From TA-20 sp035935115 (lineage in GTDB: Archaea; Thermoproteota; Nitrososphaeria; Nitrososphaerales; Nitrosopumilaceae), in the NCBI GenBank assembly GCA_035935115.1, contig DASYXK010000021.1:1-64000 (forward strand): DNA of 64,000 bases, read 5' to 3'. Of this stretch, positions 32,655-42,197 are shown piece after piece. The notes beneath the pieces were generated by a model. The model was given only the letters and a program-made list of their open reading frames with translations, had not been told where the DNA came from and did not search any database. Both the position numbers and the translations under genes were made by a program. The number at the start of each line of letters is the position of its first letter. The first letter of the stretch is position 1.

Positions 32655-33221
32655 ATGGATGGTCTGGATAGAGAGATCTTGAATCTGTTAATAGCAAATG
32701 GCAGAATCTCGGCAAGAAATATTGTAAAGAGATTAGAAGAAAAAGGAATTAAAATCTCTGAGAGGGGGGTTGGAAAGAGAATGGCAAAATTAGAGCATGA
32801 AAAGGTTATTCTTGGTTATACCACAATGGTAGATCTTCAAAAGGTAAACATGGCAACTTCTCGTCTTGTTACAGTAAAATTCACATCTCCTAGAGACTTT
32901 TTACAAAGAATGGAGGAGATGAAGAAATATCTTACAGAATCTCCATTTTGTGATTTTTCTGCTAGAACAAATGGGGATATAGACTGGGTAGAGATAAAAT
33001 TCTTCAACAATCATGAGCAGGCAAAAAAAGAAGAAGACCTGTATCGATCCTGGTTTGGCGATATAATTGAAGATTACAAATCATATGACTTGGATATTCA
33101 AAAGTGGGGATGGCAGATATTTGATGAAGCAAATTTTGATAGATTCATACAACAAATGTTAAAAAATGAGCGACAGGTTCTTGCTCCAAGCCAGTTGTCT
33201 GTTTCAAAAATAGCCCATTGA
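32655..33221 (+). CDS. Lrp/AsnC-type transcriptional regulator
   Basis: 188 residues from ATG 32655, giving the canonical MDGLDREILNLLIANGRIS opening. The earlier ATG 32622 and TTG 32619 abut the operator and look less likely. HTH: SARNIVKRLEEKGIKISERG then VGKRMAKLEHEKVILGYT. The C-terminal half is a RAM-like sensor of atypical sequence (RLVTVKFTSPRDFLQRMEEM, FSARTNGDIDWVEIKFF) plus an extra helical tail. Twin palindromes upstream suggest autoregulation. Ligand unknown. Confidence 0.8.
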   Translation: MDGLDREILNLLIANGRISARNIVKRLEEKGIKISERGVGKRMAKLEHEKVILGYTTMVDLQKVNMATSRLVTVKFTSPRDFLQRMEEMKKYLTESPFCDFSARTNGDIDWVEIKFFNNHEQAKKEEDLYRSWFGDIIEDYKSYDLDIQKWGWQIFDEANFDRFIQQMLKNERQVLAPSQLSVSKIAH

Positions 33222-33247
33222 AGATGGTTAGTTGATATTTTGTAGTC

Positions 33248-33272
33248 TAGTCTTACAGGACTAAAACTTTCT
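33248..33272 (+). repeat. Dispersed element R2, copy 5
   Basis: CTAGTCTTACAGGACTAAAA then CTTTC, 27 bases after the Lrp-type gene. AGTC...GACT can form a short hairpin around TTACAG. Confidence 0.55.
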
Positions 33273-33362
33273 ACATGATTACAATACGATAATGGAAATA
33301 TTTCCAAATATGGTGATCATCTTTTTAGGGATCCTGTCAGTAAGCAAACACGGTTTGGGATA

Positions 33363-34889
33363 TTGAATATTGCCAGCTGTTTACCGATTGTTATCATATT
33401 AGTAGCAACTTTGTTTCTTTTTAACTCACCAGCTTTTGCACAACAGGCAAGTTCATCACAACTTGTAAAGATTCCAATCACATTTCACTTTCCCGATAAA
33501 GATGTTAAAGCAACTCTGGACCCAACCAGTGTGAACGTTCTTTTTAATCCAAAAGAGTATATTGTAACAAAATCGGTAAAATGGCCACATCATGATGTCA
33601 CGGGTTCTGACTCACCAGCACTAGAATTTACATCAGGCCAACCAACGAGACTTAGTTTTGAACTTTTCTTTGACACATATGAGGAGGGAAAAAGTGTGAG
33701 AGAACTCACAGATAAGATAGAGAAGCTTTCTCTTGTCAACGATCCTCATAGGCCTCCTCAATGCATGGTTAAATGGGGTTCAACACAATTCAAATGCATC
33801 TTGGAGAGTTTTAGCACAAAGTATACCCTGTTTCTTGATAACGGAACTCCGGTTAGAGCAACGATGCATCTTGTCTTCAAAGAATTTTCTCCTGTTAACG
33901 AACAGCTAAATCATTATACCATAAAATGGAAAGATTTGTTACCGCTCTTAGATGCATCTGGAAATAGTCCATGGCTTTTTAGATCTTATGACACAATCTC
34001 ACTTGACGAAATACCAAAAAAATTATTTGGGGATTTAAAAATACAGCAGACTACATCAACACTTTCCCCCCCTGACCAGACTGCCGTTCAAGGATTCATG
34101 ATCAAAATTGTTGGTTCTGAGAGAACAACAAGTAATTCTTGGGATATTCCTCAGGGTGGTGGTTCCCTAGAATGTCCACCTGGTTTCATATTTGATCATA
34201 GCATTGGTAAATGTGTTCCTCAAGGAGGAGGCATTTTAGTATCTGTATCAGACAATATCATTGACCGTGCTTTATTTACGAGCTGGCAAAGTGGACAAAT
34301 TGGTGTCTCTCAAAGTGGTGATTTTCAAACTGGTGACTTTGAACCTCTTGATCTTAAAGGGCCATTAGCGAAAGTAAAGTCGGCAATAGAGTCTTGGATT
34401 GAGAATCATCCAGCTCCCTGTACGACTTGCAAGGATGTCACCTTTGGATTTTCTGGCCCAGATGGAAAGCTAATCAAGGAATACCGTCTTTCCGTATTGG
34501 ATGTTTTTTATTTCAAAAATCAAATACTTTTGCTAAGTATCCAACCTGATGACATGCTCCATGTTACCCTGTTAAATATAGAAAGAACTAGGGCAGACGG
34601 GAGTGCGTTCTCAGGACCGCCAAGAATTTTTGTGGTACTTCCTACATCAGGTCCACTCTTTTTCCCACTAGGTATTGGAGGAACAAATTTTGACCAATCA
34701 GCTATCCCGTATTTTGGCACCATTCCGGGTGGTCAATTATTCAATTTTGGTTTAAACAATCTACCTCTGATAGGCTCTATAGAAGTGGGCTTTACGATAG
34801 TTCCACCTGGAGCCCCTTCAGGTGCTGGTGACATACATCTGATATATTTTGGTCAGAAAAGTAACACATTTTCTTTTACTGTCAATTAA
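33363..34889 (+). CDS. Secreted protein with contractile-injection-system tube/baseplate-type domain
   Basis: 508 residues from TTG 33363. Signal peptide about 1-26 (LPIVIILVATLFLFNSPAFA). Residues about 35-178 match the CIS tube-associated domain of phage-tail-like injection systems (the gp53/LysM-type baseplate hub adaptor). Marks are VNVLFNPKEYIVTKSVKW, SPALEFTSGQPTRLSFELFF, DTYEEGKSVRELTDKIEKL, HRPPQCMVKWGSTQFKCILE, TLFLDNGTPVRATMHLVFKE. The family normally continues into a LysM domain and is cytoplasmic. Here a linker, a Cys-containing segment (LECPPGFIFDHSIGKCVPQ), a CTTC motif and a strand-rich C-terminus follow. No sheath, tube or ATPase gene is in the window. Role outside the cell is unknown. 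Confidence 0.75.
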   Translation: MNIASCLPIVIILVATLFLFNSPAFAQQASSSQLVKIPITFHFPDKDVKATLDPTSVNVLFNPKEYIVTKSVKWPHHDVTGSDSPALEFTSGQPTRLSFELFFDTYEEGKSVRELTDKIEKLSLVNDPHRPPQCMVKWGSTQFKCILESFSTKYTLFLDNGTPVRATMHLVFKEFSPVNEQLNHYTIKWKDLLPLLDASGNSPWLFRSYDTISLDEIPKKLFGDLKIQQTTSTLSPPDQTAVQGFMIKIVGSERTTSNSWDIPQGGGSLECPPGFIFDHSIGKCVPQGGGILVSVSDNIIDRALFTSWQSGQIGVSQSGDFQTGDFEPLDLKGPLAKVKSAIESWIENHPAPCTTCKDVTFGFSGPDGKLIKEYRLSVLDVFYFKNQILLLSIQPDDMLHVTLLNIERTRADGSAFSGPPRIFVVLPTSGPLFFPLGIGGTNFDQSAIPYFGTIPGGQLFNFGLNNLPLIGSIEVGFTIVPPGAPSGAGDIHLIYFGQKSNTFSFTVN

Positions 34890-34900
34890 TTACACGATGA

Positions 34901-34947
34901 CAAGTCTTACAGGACTCTAACCTCTGGGTTCAGACTTGTGAAAATCC
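34901..34947 (+). repeat. Dispersed element R2, full-length copy 6
   Basis: CAAGTCTTACAGGACTCTAA then CCTCTGGGTTCAGACTTGTG and AAAATCC, 11 bases after the stop of the tube-like gene. Its organisation matches 47601-47652 along the whole length. CAAGTCT (34901-34907) can pair with AGACTTG (34928-34934). Confidence 0.6.
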
Positions 34948-35026
34948 ATTCAAATCATTTCCAAAAAATTGGAATGGACTAATTTATACATTTGATTATA
35001 GAAATATTATCTGTGCGTGATATTAT

Positions 35027-36652
35027 ATGAGTAGCACAAATTCTGCGTCAGAGAGCCCACTAAAAAATACCCTGTATCGATTTCTATGGATTACAATGTT
35101 TGCATCAGACATAGGCGCCGCTATGCAAACTGTTGGATCTGGCTGGCTGATAACATCACTTGTTCACTCTCCTTTTGTTGTAGCACTCTTACAAGTGATG
35201 ACAAGCCTATCCATATTCCTGCTTGCACTTCCGGCTGGAGCTCTTGCAGATATTGTCGATAGACGCAAGCTCTTCCTTGCCACACAATACTTTTCACTTG
35301 CAGTAGCTGCAATCTTGACCATCCTTACCTTTGGAGGTTTTACAACATCTTCAATTCTTGTTGTGTTTACCTTATTGCTTGGCTTGGGTAATGCAATGAG
35401 TTTACCTGTAAATATCGTAATTCAAACTGAGCTTGTACCCAAGAAAAAAGCTCTTGCTGCAATGACTTTGTTTAGTGTGGCAATCTACATTGGACTTGCA
35501 GTCGGTCCTCTCTTTGGCGGTTTGGTAGTTGCTGCAGCAGGACCATGGGCCGTGTTTATGCTAAATGCACTTTCCTTTGTTGGAATAATAGTTTTTCTTC
35601 ATAGATGGCGCAAACCGCCAGAACGTAAACTTCTTCCCCCTGAACAAGTAATTGAAGCTATTCGTACAGGATTGCGATACATGCGTCATTCATTGCATGT
35701 GCGTGCACTCTTTGTTCGCGATTTTTCATTGACAATTTGTGGCAGTGCGCTTGTATCACTCTTGCCTCTCTTGGCTCGTAACGAAGCAGGTTCAAACTCA
35801 ATTCTTTTTGGAATTCTGATGGGCGCGTTTGGCATAGGCGGAATGATCAGCGGTTTGATAATAGTGCCACGGATAAAAAAAATGTCAATAGAAAAGCGCG
35901 TAAAAAGTGCGACAATTTTGTATGCGGTTGCAATGGCTGTCTTGGCATTCCAGCATAACATCATTGTTGTGTTCATTGGAGTATTTGCAGTTGGAACTGC
36001 TTTGATTATTATAACATCTAGCTTGAATTTTGTTGCATACAATTCTGTATCATCATGGGTAAGAACTAGAGTAGTTTCAGTTCATCAGCTGGTGTATTGG
36101 GGCGGAGTAGCTATTGGCAGTATAATATGGGGAATTGTTGCAGAAATCTGGGGAATTCCAACCGCATTACTTGCCGCATCTATTGGATTAATAATTGGTC
36201 TTGTTACCTCAACTCGTTACAAACTAAAGCCGCTCACTGATGTAGACATGACTCCATCAATGCATTGGCCTGTGCCACGTGCGATGATTGACATTGATGA
36301 CCACGAGGAGGGATCCGTATTAGTAGAGATGGAGTTTCAGATTGATCCGGCACGTTCGCACGAGTTTGAATCTGCAATGAACAAAGTACGTTCTGTAATG
36401 TTGCGTGATGGCGCAATCAATTGGGGATTGTTTCACGATGTTGAAAATCCAAGTCGCTATGTTATGATGTTTGCCTCAGAATCTTGGACTGAGCATTTAC
36501 GCCAACATGAACGCATAACAAAAGCAGATCTTGCTATAGAACAACATGCTATTTCATTTCATATAGGAAAAGATCCTCCACGTATTTCTCACCTTATTAG
36601 TGAGGATACTTCCAAACAAAATCATAAAACAAAAAAGGAAGACAAAGTTTGA
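35027..36652 (+). CDS. MFS_3 exporter (EntS-like) with C-terminal soluble domain
   Basis: 541 residues. N-terminal 400 residues form a 12-helix MFS transporter of the MFS_3 / transmembrane secretion effector group: FASDIGAAMQTVGSGWLITS, AGALADIVDRRKLFLATQYF (motif A), NIVIQTELVPKKKALAAMTL. Residues about 420-525 form a soluble domain (LVEMEFQIDPARSHEFESAM, INWGLFHDVENPSRYVMMFA, SWTEHLRQHERIT) of the ABM/NIPSNAP ferredoxin-like type, a fusion known in bacterial members. Substrate unknown (siderophore-like or drug). Somewhat GC-richer than neighbours; bacterial origin by transfer is plausible. Confidence 0.85.
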   Translation: MSSTNSASESPLKNTLYRFLWITMFASDIGAAMQTVGSGWLITSLVHSPFVVALLQVMTSLSIFLLALPAGALADIVDRRKLFLATQYFSLAVAAILTILTFGGFTTSSILVVFTLLLGLGNAMSLPVNIVIQTELVPKKKALAAMTLFSVAIYIGLAVGPLFGGLVVAAAGPWAVFMLNALSFVGIIVFLHRWRKPPERKLLPPEQVIEAIRTGLRYMRHSLHVRALFVRDFSLTICGSALVSLLPLLARNEAGSNSILFGILMGAFGIGGMISGLIIVPRIKKMSIEKRVKSATILYAVAMAVLAFQHNIIVVFIGVFAVGTALIIITSSLNFVAYNSVSSWVRTRVVSVHQLVYWGGVAIGSIIWGIVAEIWGIPTALLAASIGLIIGLVTSTRYKLKPLTDVDMTPSMHWPVPRAMIDIDDHEEGSVLVEMEFQIDPARSHEFESAMNKVRSVMLRDGAINWGLFHDVENPSRYVMMFASESWTEHLRQHERITKADLAIEQHAISFHIGKDPPRISHLISEDTSKQNHKTKKEDKV

Positions 36653-36851
36653 TTTTTCTTCAGTGACTTGGCTTGCATTTTCAGAGCCGAAGCTTCTTTG
36701 CATGATTAAACTATTACCTCTGAGGTTATTATACATCGATCCACACTGATAATGCTAAAATTTTGATTATGTATTATGTGGTCGCAGATCAATCTAGCAA
36801 TTTATATCCGATAGATTTGTCTGGAATTTTGATTTGGTACAAAGTATCAAA

Positions 36852-37811
36852 ATGACATCAAATGGCATAGTATCAGTACAAAACGGAACAAAGATACACC
36901 TTGATCCAAAGCGGGCGACAAGTGATGGAATAGCATTTGTCTCCCACGCACACATGGATCACTTGCACAATCAAAACGGAGGCTTGCTTTTAACAACCAG
37001 ACAGACAAGCGAAATAGCAAAACTTCGTGGATATAATATACAAAACTATATCGAAGAGTACAAAGATTTTTCCATGGTAGATACTGGCCATATCTTGGGC
37101 GCACGAGGCCTTGTCTTTGGTGACGTATTTTACACTGGCGACATTTGCACCAGAAACAGGGGTTTTATGAAAGGAGCAAAAGTTCCAAAATGCAAGACAC
37201 TAATCACAGAGTGCACATTTGGGCTGCCAGAATTTACCTTTCCTGGAATAGATGAGACAGTAAATAAAGTAAACAGTATCATATCTGAAATGTATTCTAA
37301 AGGAAAACCAGTCATTCTACTAGGGTATGAGCTTGGAAAAGCTCAGATCCTGTCATATCTATTTGCACACTGGAATCCATATTACCATGATTCCATAAAA
37401 CGCGTAAATGATTTGTATAAAAATTTTGGAGTAAATCTAAATGATTCTGTTGGGCATACCGAAGCTGAAAAAAATGGACTGCTTGACAAAACTCCATGGG
37501 TTATGATTGCACCAAACATGGGTACAAAAAACCAGTTCATACAGCACATGAAATCAAAGTATGACGCAATAACAATCGGCTTTAGCGGCTGGGCTCAATC
37601 TAACAGATTTTCATTTGCAAGACAGCATGATTATTCCATTACTCTTAGTGATCATTGTGATTATAACGAGCTTGTTGAATTGGTAAAAAGATGCAGCCCA
37701 GAAAAAATCTACACCATACATGGCTTTGTTGAAGAATTTGCAAGTGATTTATCCAAGATGGGATTTGACGCACAACCCCTAACAGAAAATTCACTTGACG
37801 AGTTTTTCTAG
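36852..37811 (+). CDS. MBL-fold exonuclease-like protein (RNA/DNA processing)
   Basis: 319 residues from ATG 36852 (TTG 36834 would add six). Metallo-beta-lactamase fold: motif II SHAHMDHLH, DTGHILGARGLVF, FYTGDIC, and the beta-CASP-like half with KPVILLGYELGKAQILSYL, TIGFSGWAQ, ITLSDHCDYNELVEL and YTIHGFVEEF. It matches the archaeal exonuclease group related to mRNA 3'-processing/SNM1 nucleases. Convergent with uvrC, overlapping by 4 bases, which suggests but does not prove a repair role. Confidence 0.85.
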   Translation: MTSNGIVSVQNGTKIHLDPKRATSDGIAFVSHAHMDHLHNQNGGLLLTTRQTSEIAKLRGYNIQNYIEEYKDFSMVDTGHILGARGLVFGDVFYTGDICTRNRGFMKGAKVPKCKTLITECTFGLPEFTFPGIDETVNKVNSIISEMYSKGKPVILLGYELGKAQILSYLFAHWNPYYHDSIKRVNDLYKNFGVNLNDSVGHTEAEKNGLLDKTPWVMIAPNMGTKNQFIQHMKSKYDAITIGFSGWAQSNRFSFARQHDYSITLSDHCDYNELVELVKRCSPEKIYTIHGFVEEFASDLSKMGFDAQPLTENSLDEFF

Positions 37812-39388
37812 CTGAACTTTCGTAATGATCTATTATATGCAACGCCAAACCTGTGTGCCTCGTCTCTTGCATGCTGTAAAATTTTCAGAGCCTGGTTGTT
37901 TTTTGGAATAACTAGCGGCTCTTTTATTTTTGGAATGTATACTTCCTCGTTTTCTTTTGCAAGTGAGATGCAAGGGATTTCAGTACCAATGCTTTTTAGA
38001 GCATCTAAGGCTGCACGTAACTGCCCCTTGCCACCGTCTATTAACACCAAGTCAGGCATCTTTTCTTTCTCTTTTCGCAATCTGATATAGCGCCTTTTTA
38101 TCACCTCATTTATCATGGCATAGTCGTCTCTTCCCTGAACGGTTTTTATCTTAAATTTCCTGTATCCTGACTTGTCTGGCCTTCCATCAACAAACCGTGA
38201 CATGGAGCCAACGGCATAGTCTGCACCGTGGTTTGAAATGTCAAAACATTCTATTATTTTTGGAATGTTTTGCAGATGAATTTTTTCTTGCAATTCTACT
38301 AGTGCAGGATCAGAGTCTTTTGATTGGTATAGTGAAATGTTTTTCATGATGAGTTTTATCATTTCCTTTCTTTTGCCAGATGCTGGAACGATAATGTTTA
38401 CCTTAAAGCCGCAAGTCCTTGAAAGGACTTCTTCTAGAATGTCTTTTTTTTCCGGAAGCTCACTTGCTATAACAAATTTTGGAATTGGATTTGTGGAATA
38501 GTATTGTGATAAAAACGACGAAAAGGAATTGTCACCTATAATATCAAAAGAAAACCTGTTTCTATCGCGAATCACTCCATTTGTCTGCCTAAAGCTCATG
38601 ACATGTGCAGTCTGGTCCTTTATTTTTATTCCAAAATATTCCTCGTCATAGTTTTTTGTTGATTCCATTTTCTGTCTTGTCTGCAAGTTTTGCAATCTTT
38701 GTATGGTGTCATGAATCTCTTTTGCCCTTTCATAGTGCTGGTGTGATGATGCTTCCATCATTTCATCTTCAAGTTTCTTGCTAAAATCCTCTAGTTTCTG
38801 TTTGCCTTTTAGTATTGACTCTAATTCTTCGATGTGATTTCCATATTTTTCACGCGCTTCCTTGAACTGACATGGTGCTTCACAATTTCCCATGTGGTAT
38901 TCAAGACACGCCTCTTTTGGCAATCTCTTACATATCCTGACTTTGAATGCCTTGCGCAAAAGACCAATTGAGAGCATCTTTGAGCTGCCAGATGTAAAAG
39001 GGCCAAATACCTTGCCTTGGCCAAGAAACTCTCCAGTTCTGGTTCTTCTTGCCACCATGAGACGGGGAAATTCCTCGTTTGTAATTCTAAGATACGTATA
39101 CCTCTGCTGGTCTTTTAGTTCTATATTGTAGATTGGCCTGTATCGTTTTATCATGTTGGCTTCAAGCAAAAATGCCTCGCTTTCATTGTCAGTTAGAACA
39201 AACTCTATATCTGATATTTTTTCAACAAGCTTTTGGGTCTTGTAGTTTTGGTTTTTAAGAAAATACGACCTTACACGATTCCGGAGATTTTTTGCTTTTC
39301 CAATGTAGATTATTTTTCCTATCTTGTCTTTCATTATGTATATTCCGGATTGGAAAGGAATTGTTATCTTGGAAATATCAAATGTCAT
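37808..39388 (-). CDS. uvrC: UvrABC excinuclease subunit C, lacking the C-terminal HhH domain
   Basis: 526 residues. GIY-YIG nuclease at the N-terminus (GIYIMK 15-20, IYIGKAKNLRNRV 27-39), a Cys-rich patch (CKRLPKEACLEYHMGNCEAP), UVR motif (about 195-230), then the RNase H-like 5'-nuclease half (IECFDISNHGADYAVGSMSR, DDYAMINEVIKRRY, LVLIDGGKGQLRAAL). It ends at HARDEAHRFGVAYNRSLRKF, just where bacterial UvrC continues into tandem helix-hairpin-helix motifs, so that DNA-binding module is absent. Makes both incisions in nucleotide excision repair. Its start overlaps uvrA by 11 bases. Confidence 0.95.
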   Translation of the reverse strand: MTFDISKITIPFQSGIYIMKDKIGKIIYIGKAKNLRNRVRSYFLKNQNYKTQKLVEKISDIEFVLTDNESEAFLLEANMIKRYRPIYNIELKDQQRYTYLRITNEEFPRLMVARRTRTGEFLGQGKVFGPFTSGSSKMLSIGLLRKAFKVRICKRLPKEACLEYHMGNCEAPCQFKEAREKYGNHIEELESILKGKQKLEDFSKKLEDEMMEASSHQHYERAKEIHDTIQRLQNLQTRQKMESTKNYDEEYFGIKIKDQTAHVMSFRQTNGVIRDRNRFSFDIIGDNSFSSFLSQYYSTNPIPKFVIASELPEKKDILEEVLSRTCGFKVNIIVPASGKRKEMIKLIMKNISLYQSKDSDPALVELQEKIHLQNIPKIIECFDISNHGADYAVGSMSRFVDGRPDKSGYRKFKIKTVQGRDDYAMINEVIKRRYIRLRKEKEKMPDLVLIDGGKGQLRAALDALKSIGTEIPCISLAKENEEVYIPKIKEPLVIPKNNQALKILQHARDEAHRFGVAYNRSLRKFS

Positions 39389-42197
39389 GTCGTAGAACTC
39401 TATTCAAATATTGCCCGGTGTAGCTATTTGGATTGTGTGCTATTTCTTCTGGTGTGCCAAACGCAATTACTTTTCCTCCCTTGTCGCCTCCTTCTGGGCC
39501 AAGATCAATTATCCAGTCAGAATTTTTTATCACATCCATGTTGTGCTCTATTATAATTACAGTATTGCCAAGATTTACCAATCTGTTTAGGACATCAAGT
39601 AATTTTTGTACATCAGAAAAATGCAGTCCTGTAGTAGGCTCGTCTAAAATGTAAATCGTCTTGCCGGTATCTCTTTTTGAAAGCTCTGCTGCAAGCTTTA
39701 CTCTTTGTGCCTCTCCTCCAGAAAGGGTTGTTGCGGCTTGACCTAGCTTGATGTATCCCAGTCCAACATCTGCAACTGTTTGCAGTTTTCGTTTAATTGC
39801 TGGTATGTTAATAAAAAATTCCAAAGCTTCTTCTACAGTCATGGATAAAATGTCAGAAATGTTTTTGCCCTTGTACAAAACTGATAGTGTCTCAGAATTG
39901 TATCTTTTTCCTTTGCATTCGTCACAAATCACATATACGTCTGACAAAAACTGCATCTCAATTTTTTTAACACCATCTCCCTCACAGGCAAAACACCTTC
40001 CATCGGGGACATTAAATGAAAACTGGCCTGGAGTATATCCTCGTTCCTTTGACATTTCCGTGTTAGAGTATAATTCCCGTATTGGGGTAAATGCACCAAT
40101 GTAGGTTGCAGGGTTCGAGCGGGGTGTCCTGCCTATTGGGGATTGATCAATTCCAATTACTTTATCAACATGCTCTACTCCAAGCACTTGCTTGTGTTTG
40201 CCTGGTCTATCTGATATAATGCCAAAGTGTGCAGAAAGTGCATTATACAAAATGTCATTTACCAGAGTAGATTTGCCAGAACCAGATACGCCAGTTATTG
40301 CAATCATAAACCCTAGTGGAAATTCAACATCGATATTTTTTAGGTTGTTTTCTGCTGCCCCTTTTACTATTATCTTGCCTTTTTGATTACGAGTTTTTTT
40401 GACAAGTTTGATTGTATTGTGATTTTTAAGATATTCGCCTGTTACTGACTTGTGATTGTTCAGCATTTCTTTTATTGTTCCCTCAAAAACCACACTGCCT
40501 CCATGAACTCCTGCTCCAGGTCCCAAGTCTATTATCCAATCAGAGTTTCGCATCACTTCTTCGTCATGCTCTACTACCAAAATGGTGTTGCCAAGGTCAC
40601 GCAACTTTGTTAACGTCTTAATCAATTTGGCATTGTCTTTTTGATGAAGACCTATTGTTGGCTCATCAAGAACGTATAGTACTCCAGTAAGATTGGAGCC
40701 AATCTGAGTGGCAAGCCTTATTCTCTGAGATTCTCCACCTGATAACGTAGCACTGACCCTGTTTAGTGTTAGATAGTTTAGCCCAACATTTTTCAAAAAC
40801 TCTAGTCTTGAAAGAACTTCTTTTAGTACAGATTTTGCAATGTATTTTTCAGTATCTGTTAGCTTGAGATTCTGGAAAAAGTCATAACAGGCATCAATGG
40901 AAAGATCACACACGTCCATTATTGATTTTTCATTTATCCTTACAGCTAATGCTTCGCCTGTTAGTCTTCTACCATGGCAAGAATTGCAGGGTGTCTCACG
41001 CATGAATTTTCTAAGATCTTCTCTTTTGGATTCAGAATCAGTCTCTACAAAATTTTTATTTAGACTAGGAATGACTCCGCTAAAGGTATTGGTGTATTGC
41101 CATTTAGAATCAGTTGTCTGGGATTCATATGAAAATCGTACTGATTCATCAGTCCCGTACAAAATTACTTGCAGTTGCCTTGGGGTCATCTTATGAATTG
41201 GAGTCATCAGATCAAAACCAAATTTTTTACCGACATCGCGTAGTGTTTGTCTTCTAAACGAGGAAAATCTTCCTGACCATGGTACTATGGCTCCATCAAG
41301 TATGGATTTTGTTTTATCAGGAATGAGCAAATCAGGATCAAACTCCATCTTTACTCCCAATCCATGACACGTCTTACAAGCTCCAAATGGCGAATTAAAC
41401 GAAAATGTTCGTGGTTCAAGCTCACCAATTGTTATTCCACAGTACGAGCAAGCATTGTTCTGGGAAAATATTCTTTCATCAGTGCCTGAAATTAATACAG
41501 AGCCTTTGCCAGCCTTTAGTGCGTTTTGTACCGACTCGTATAGTCTGCTTTTTTCCTCCTTTGATGCTTTCACTCTATCCACTACAATCTCAATGTTGTG
41601 CCATTTTTGTTTGTCAAGGATTGGAATTTCACCATTTAATTCTATTATGTCGTTGTCTACTCTGACTCGCGAATAGCCTGATTTTTTGACCTGCTCAAAT
41701 AATTTTTCATATGTTCCTTTTTTTCTTCTAATCAATGGTGATAAGATTAAAATATTTTTTCCATCTGATTCTCTAAGTACTGATTCGCAGATTGATTCTG
41801 CAGATTGGTTTGATATCTTTCTACCACATTTTGTACAATGAGGTATTCCTATTCTAGCGTAAAGAAGTCGTAGATAGTCATAGATCTCTGTTATGGTACC
41901 CACAGTCGATCTTGGATTCTTACTTGTTGTCTTTTGTTGAATTGATATTGCTGGAGATAACCCTTCAATGGAATCTAAATCAGGCTTATTCATCATCTCC
42001 AAAAACTGTCTTGCATATGCAGAAAGTGATTCTACATATCTTCGCTGTCCTTCCGCATAAATGGTATCAAATGCCAAAGTAGACTTGCCAGAACCAGAAA
42101 GACCAGTAATTGTGACAAGTTTATTTTTTGGAATATCTAAATTGATGTTTTTTAAATTGTGCTCCCTTGCACCACGAATTATTAATTTATCATTCAT
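39378..42197 (-). CDS. uvrA: UvrABC excinuclease subunit A
   Basis: 939 residues, standard length. Two ABC ATPase modules: Walker A GLSGSGKST (32-40) and GVSGSGKST in the second half, each with a signature (LSGGESQRIRLA, LSGGEAQRVKLA) and Walker B (VLDEPTIGLHQ, ILDEPTTGLHF). Zinc-binding Cys pairs are visible (CTKCGR, CSYCG, CKTCHG, CNSCHG, CFACEGDG, CDECKG). Damage sensor that loads UvrB. The start overlaps uvrB's stop by 4 bases (ATGA coupling), so uvrB-uvrA-uvrC is one operon. Confidence 0.98.
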   Translation of the reverse strand: MNDKLIIRGAREHNLKNINLDIPKNKLVTITGLSGSGKSTLAFDTIYAEGQRRYVESLSAYARQFLEMMNKPDLDSIEGLSPAISIQQKTTSKNPRSTVGTITEIYDYLRLLYARIGIPHCTKCGRKISNQSAESICESVLRESDGKNILILSPLIRRKKGTYEKLFEQVKKSGYSRVRVDNDIIELNGEIPILDKQKWHNIEIVVDRVKASKEEKSRLYESVQNALKAGKGSVLISGTDERIFSQNNACSYCGITIGELEPRTFSFNSPFGACKTCHGLGVKMEFDPDLLIPDKTKSILDGAIVPWSGRFSSFRRQTLRDVGKKFGFDLMTPIHKMTPRQLQVILYGTDESVRFSYESQTTDSKWQYTNTFSGVIPSLNKNFVETDSESKREDLRKFMRETPCNSCHGRRLTGEALAVRINEKSIMDVCDLSIDACYDFFQNLKLTDTEKYIAKSVLKEVLSRLEFLKNVGLNYLTLNRVSATLSGGESQRIRLATQIGSNLTGVLYVLDEPTIGLHQKDNAKLIKTLTKLRDLGNTILVVEHDEEVMRNSDWIIDLGPGAGVHGGSVVFEGTIKEMLNNHKSVTGEYLKNHNTIKLVKKTRNQKGKIIVKGAAENNLKNIDVEFPLGFMIAITGVSGSGKSTLVNDILYNALSAHFGIISDRPGKHKQVLGVEHVDKVIGIDQSPIGRTPRSNPATYIGAFTPIRELYSNTEMSKERGYTPGQFSFNVPDGRCFACEGDGVKKIEMQFLSDVYVICDECKGKRYNSETLSVLYKGKNISDILSMTVEEALEFFINIPAIKRKLQTVADVGLGYIKLGQAATTLSGGEAQRVKLAAELSKRDTGKTIYILDEPTTGLHFSDVQKLLDVLNRLVNLGNTVIIIEHNMDVIKNSDWIIDLGPEGGDKGGKVIAFGTPEEIAHNPNSYTGQYLNRVLRHDI

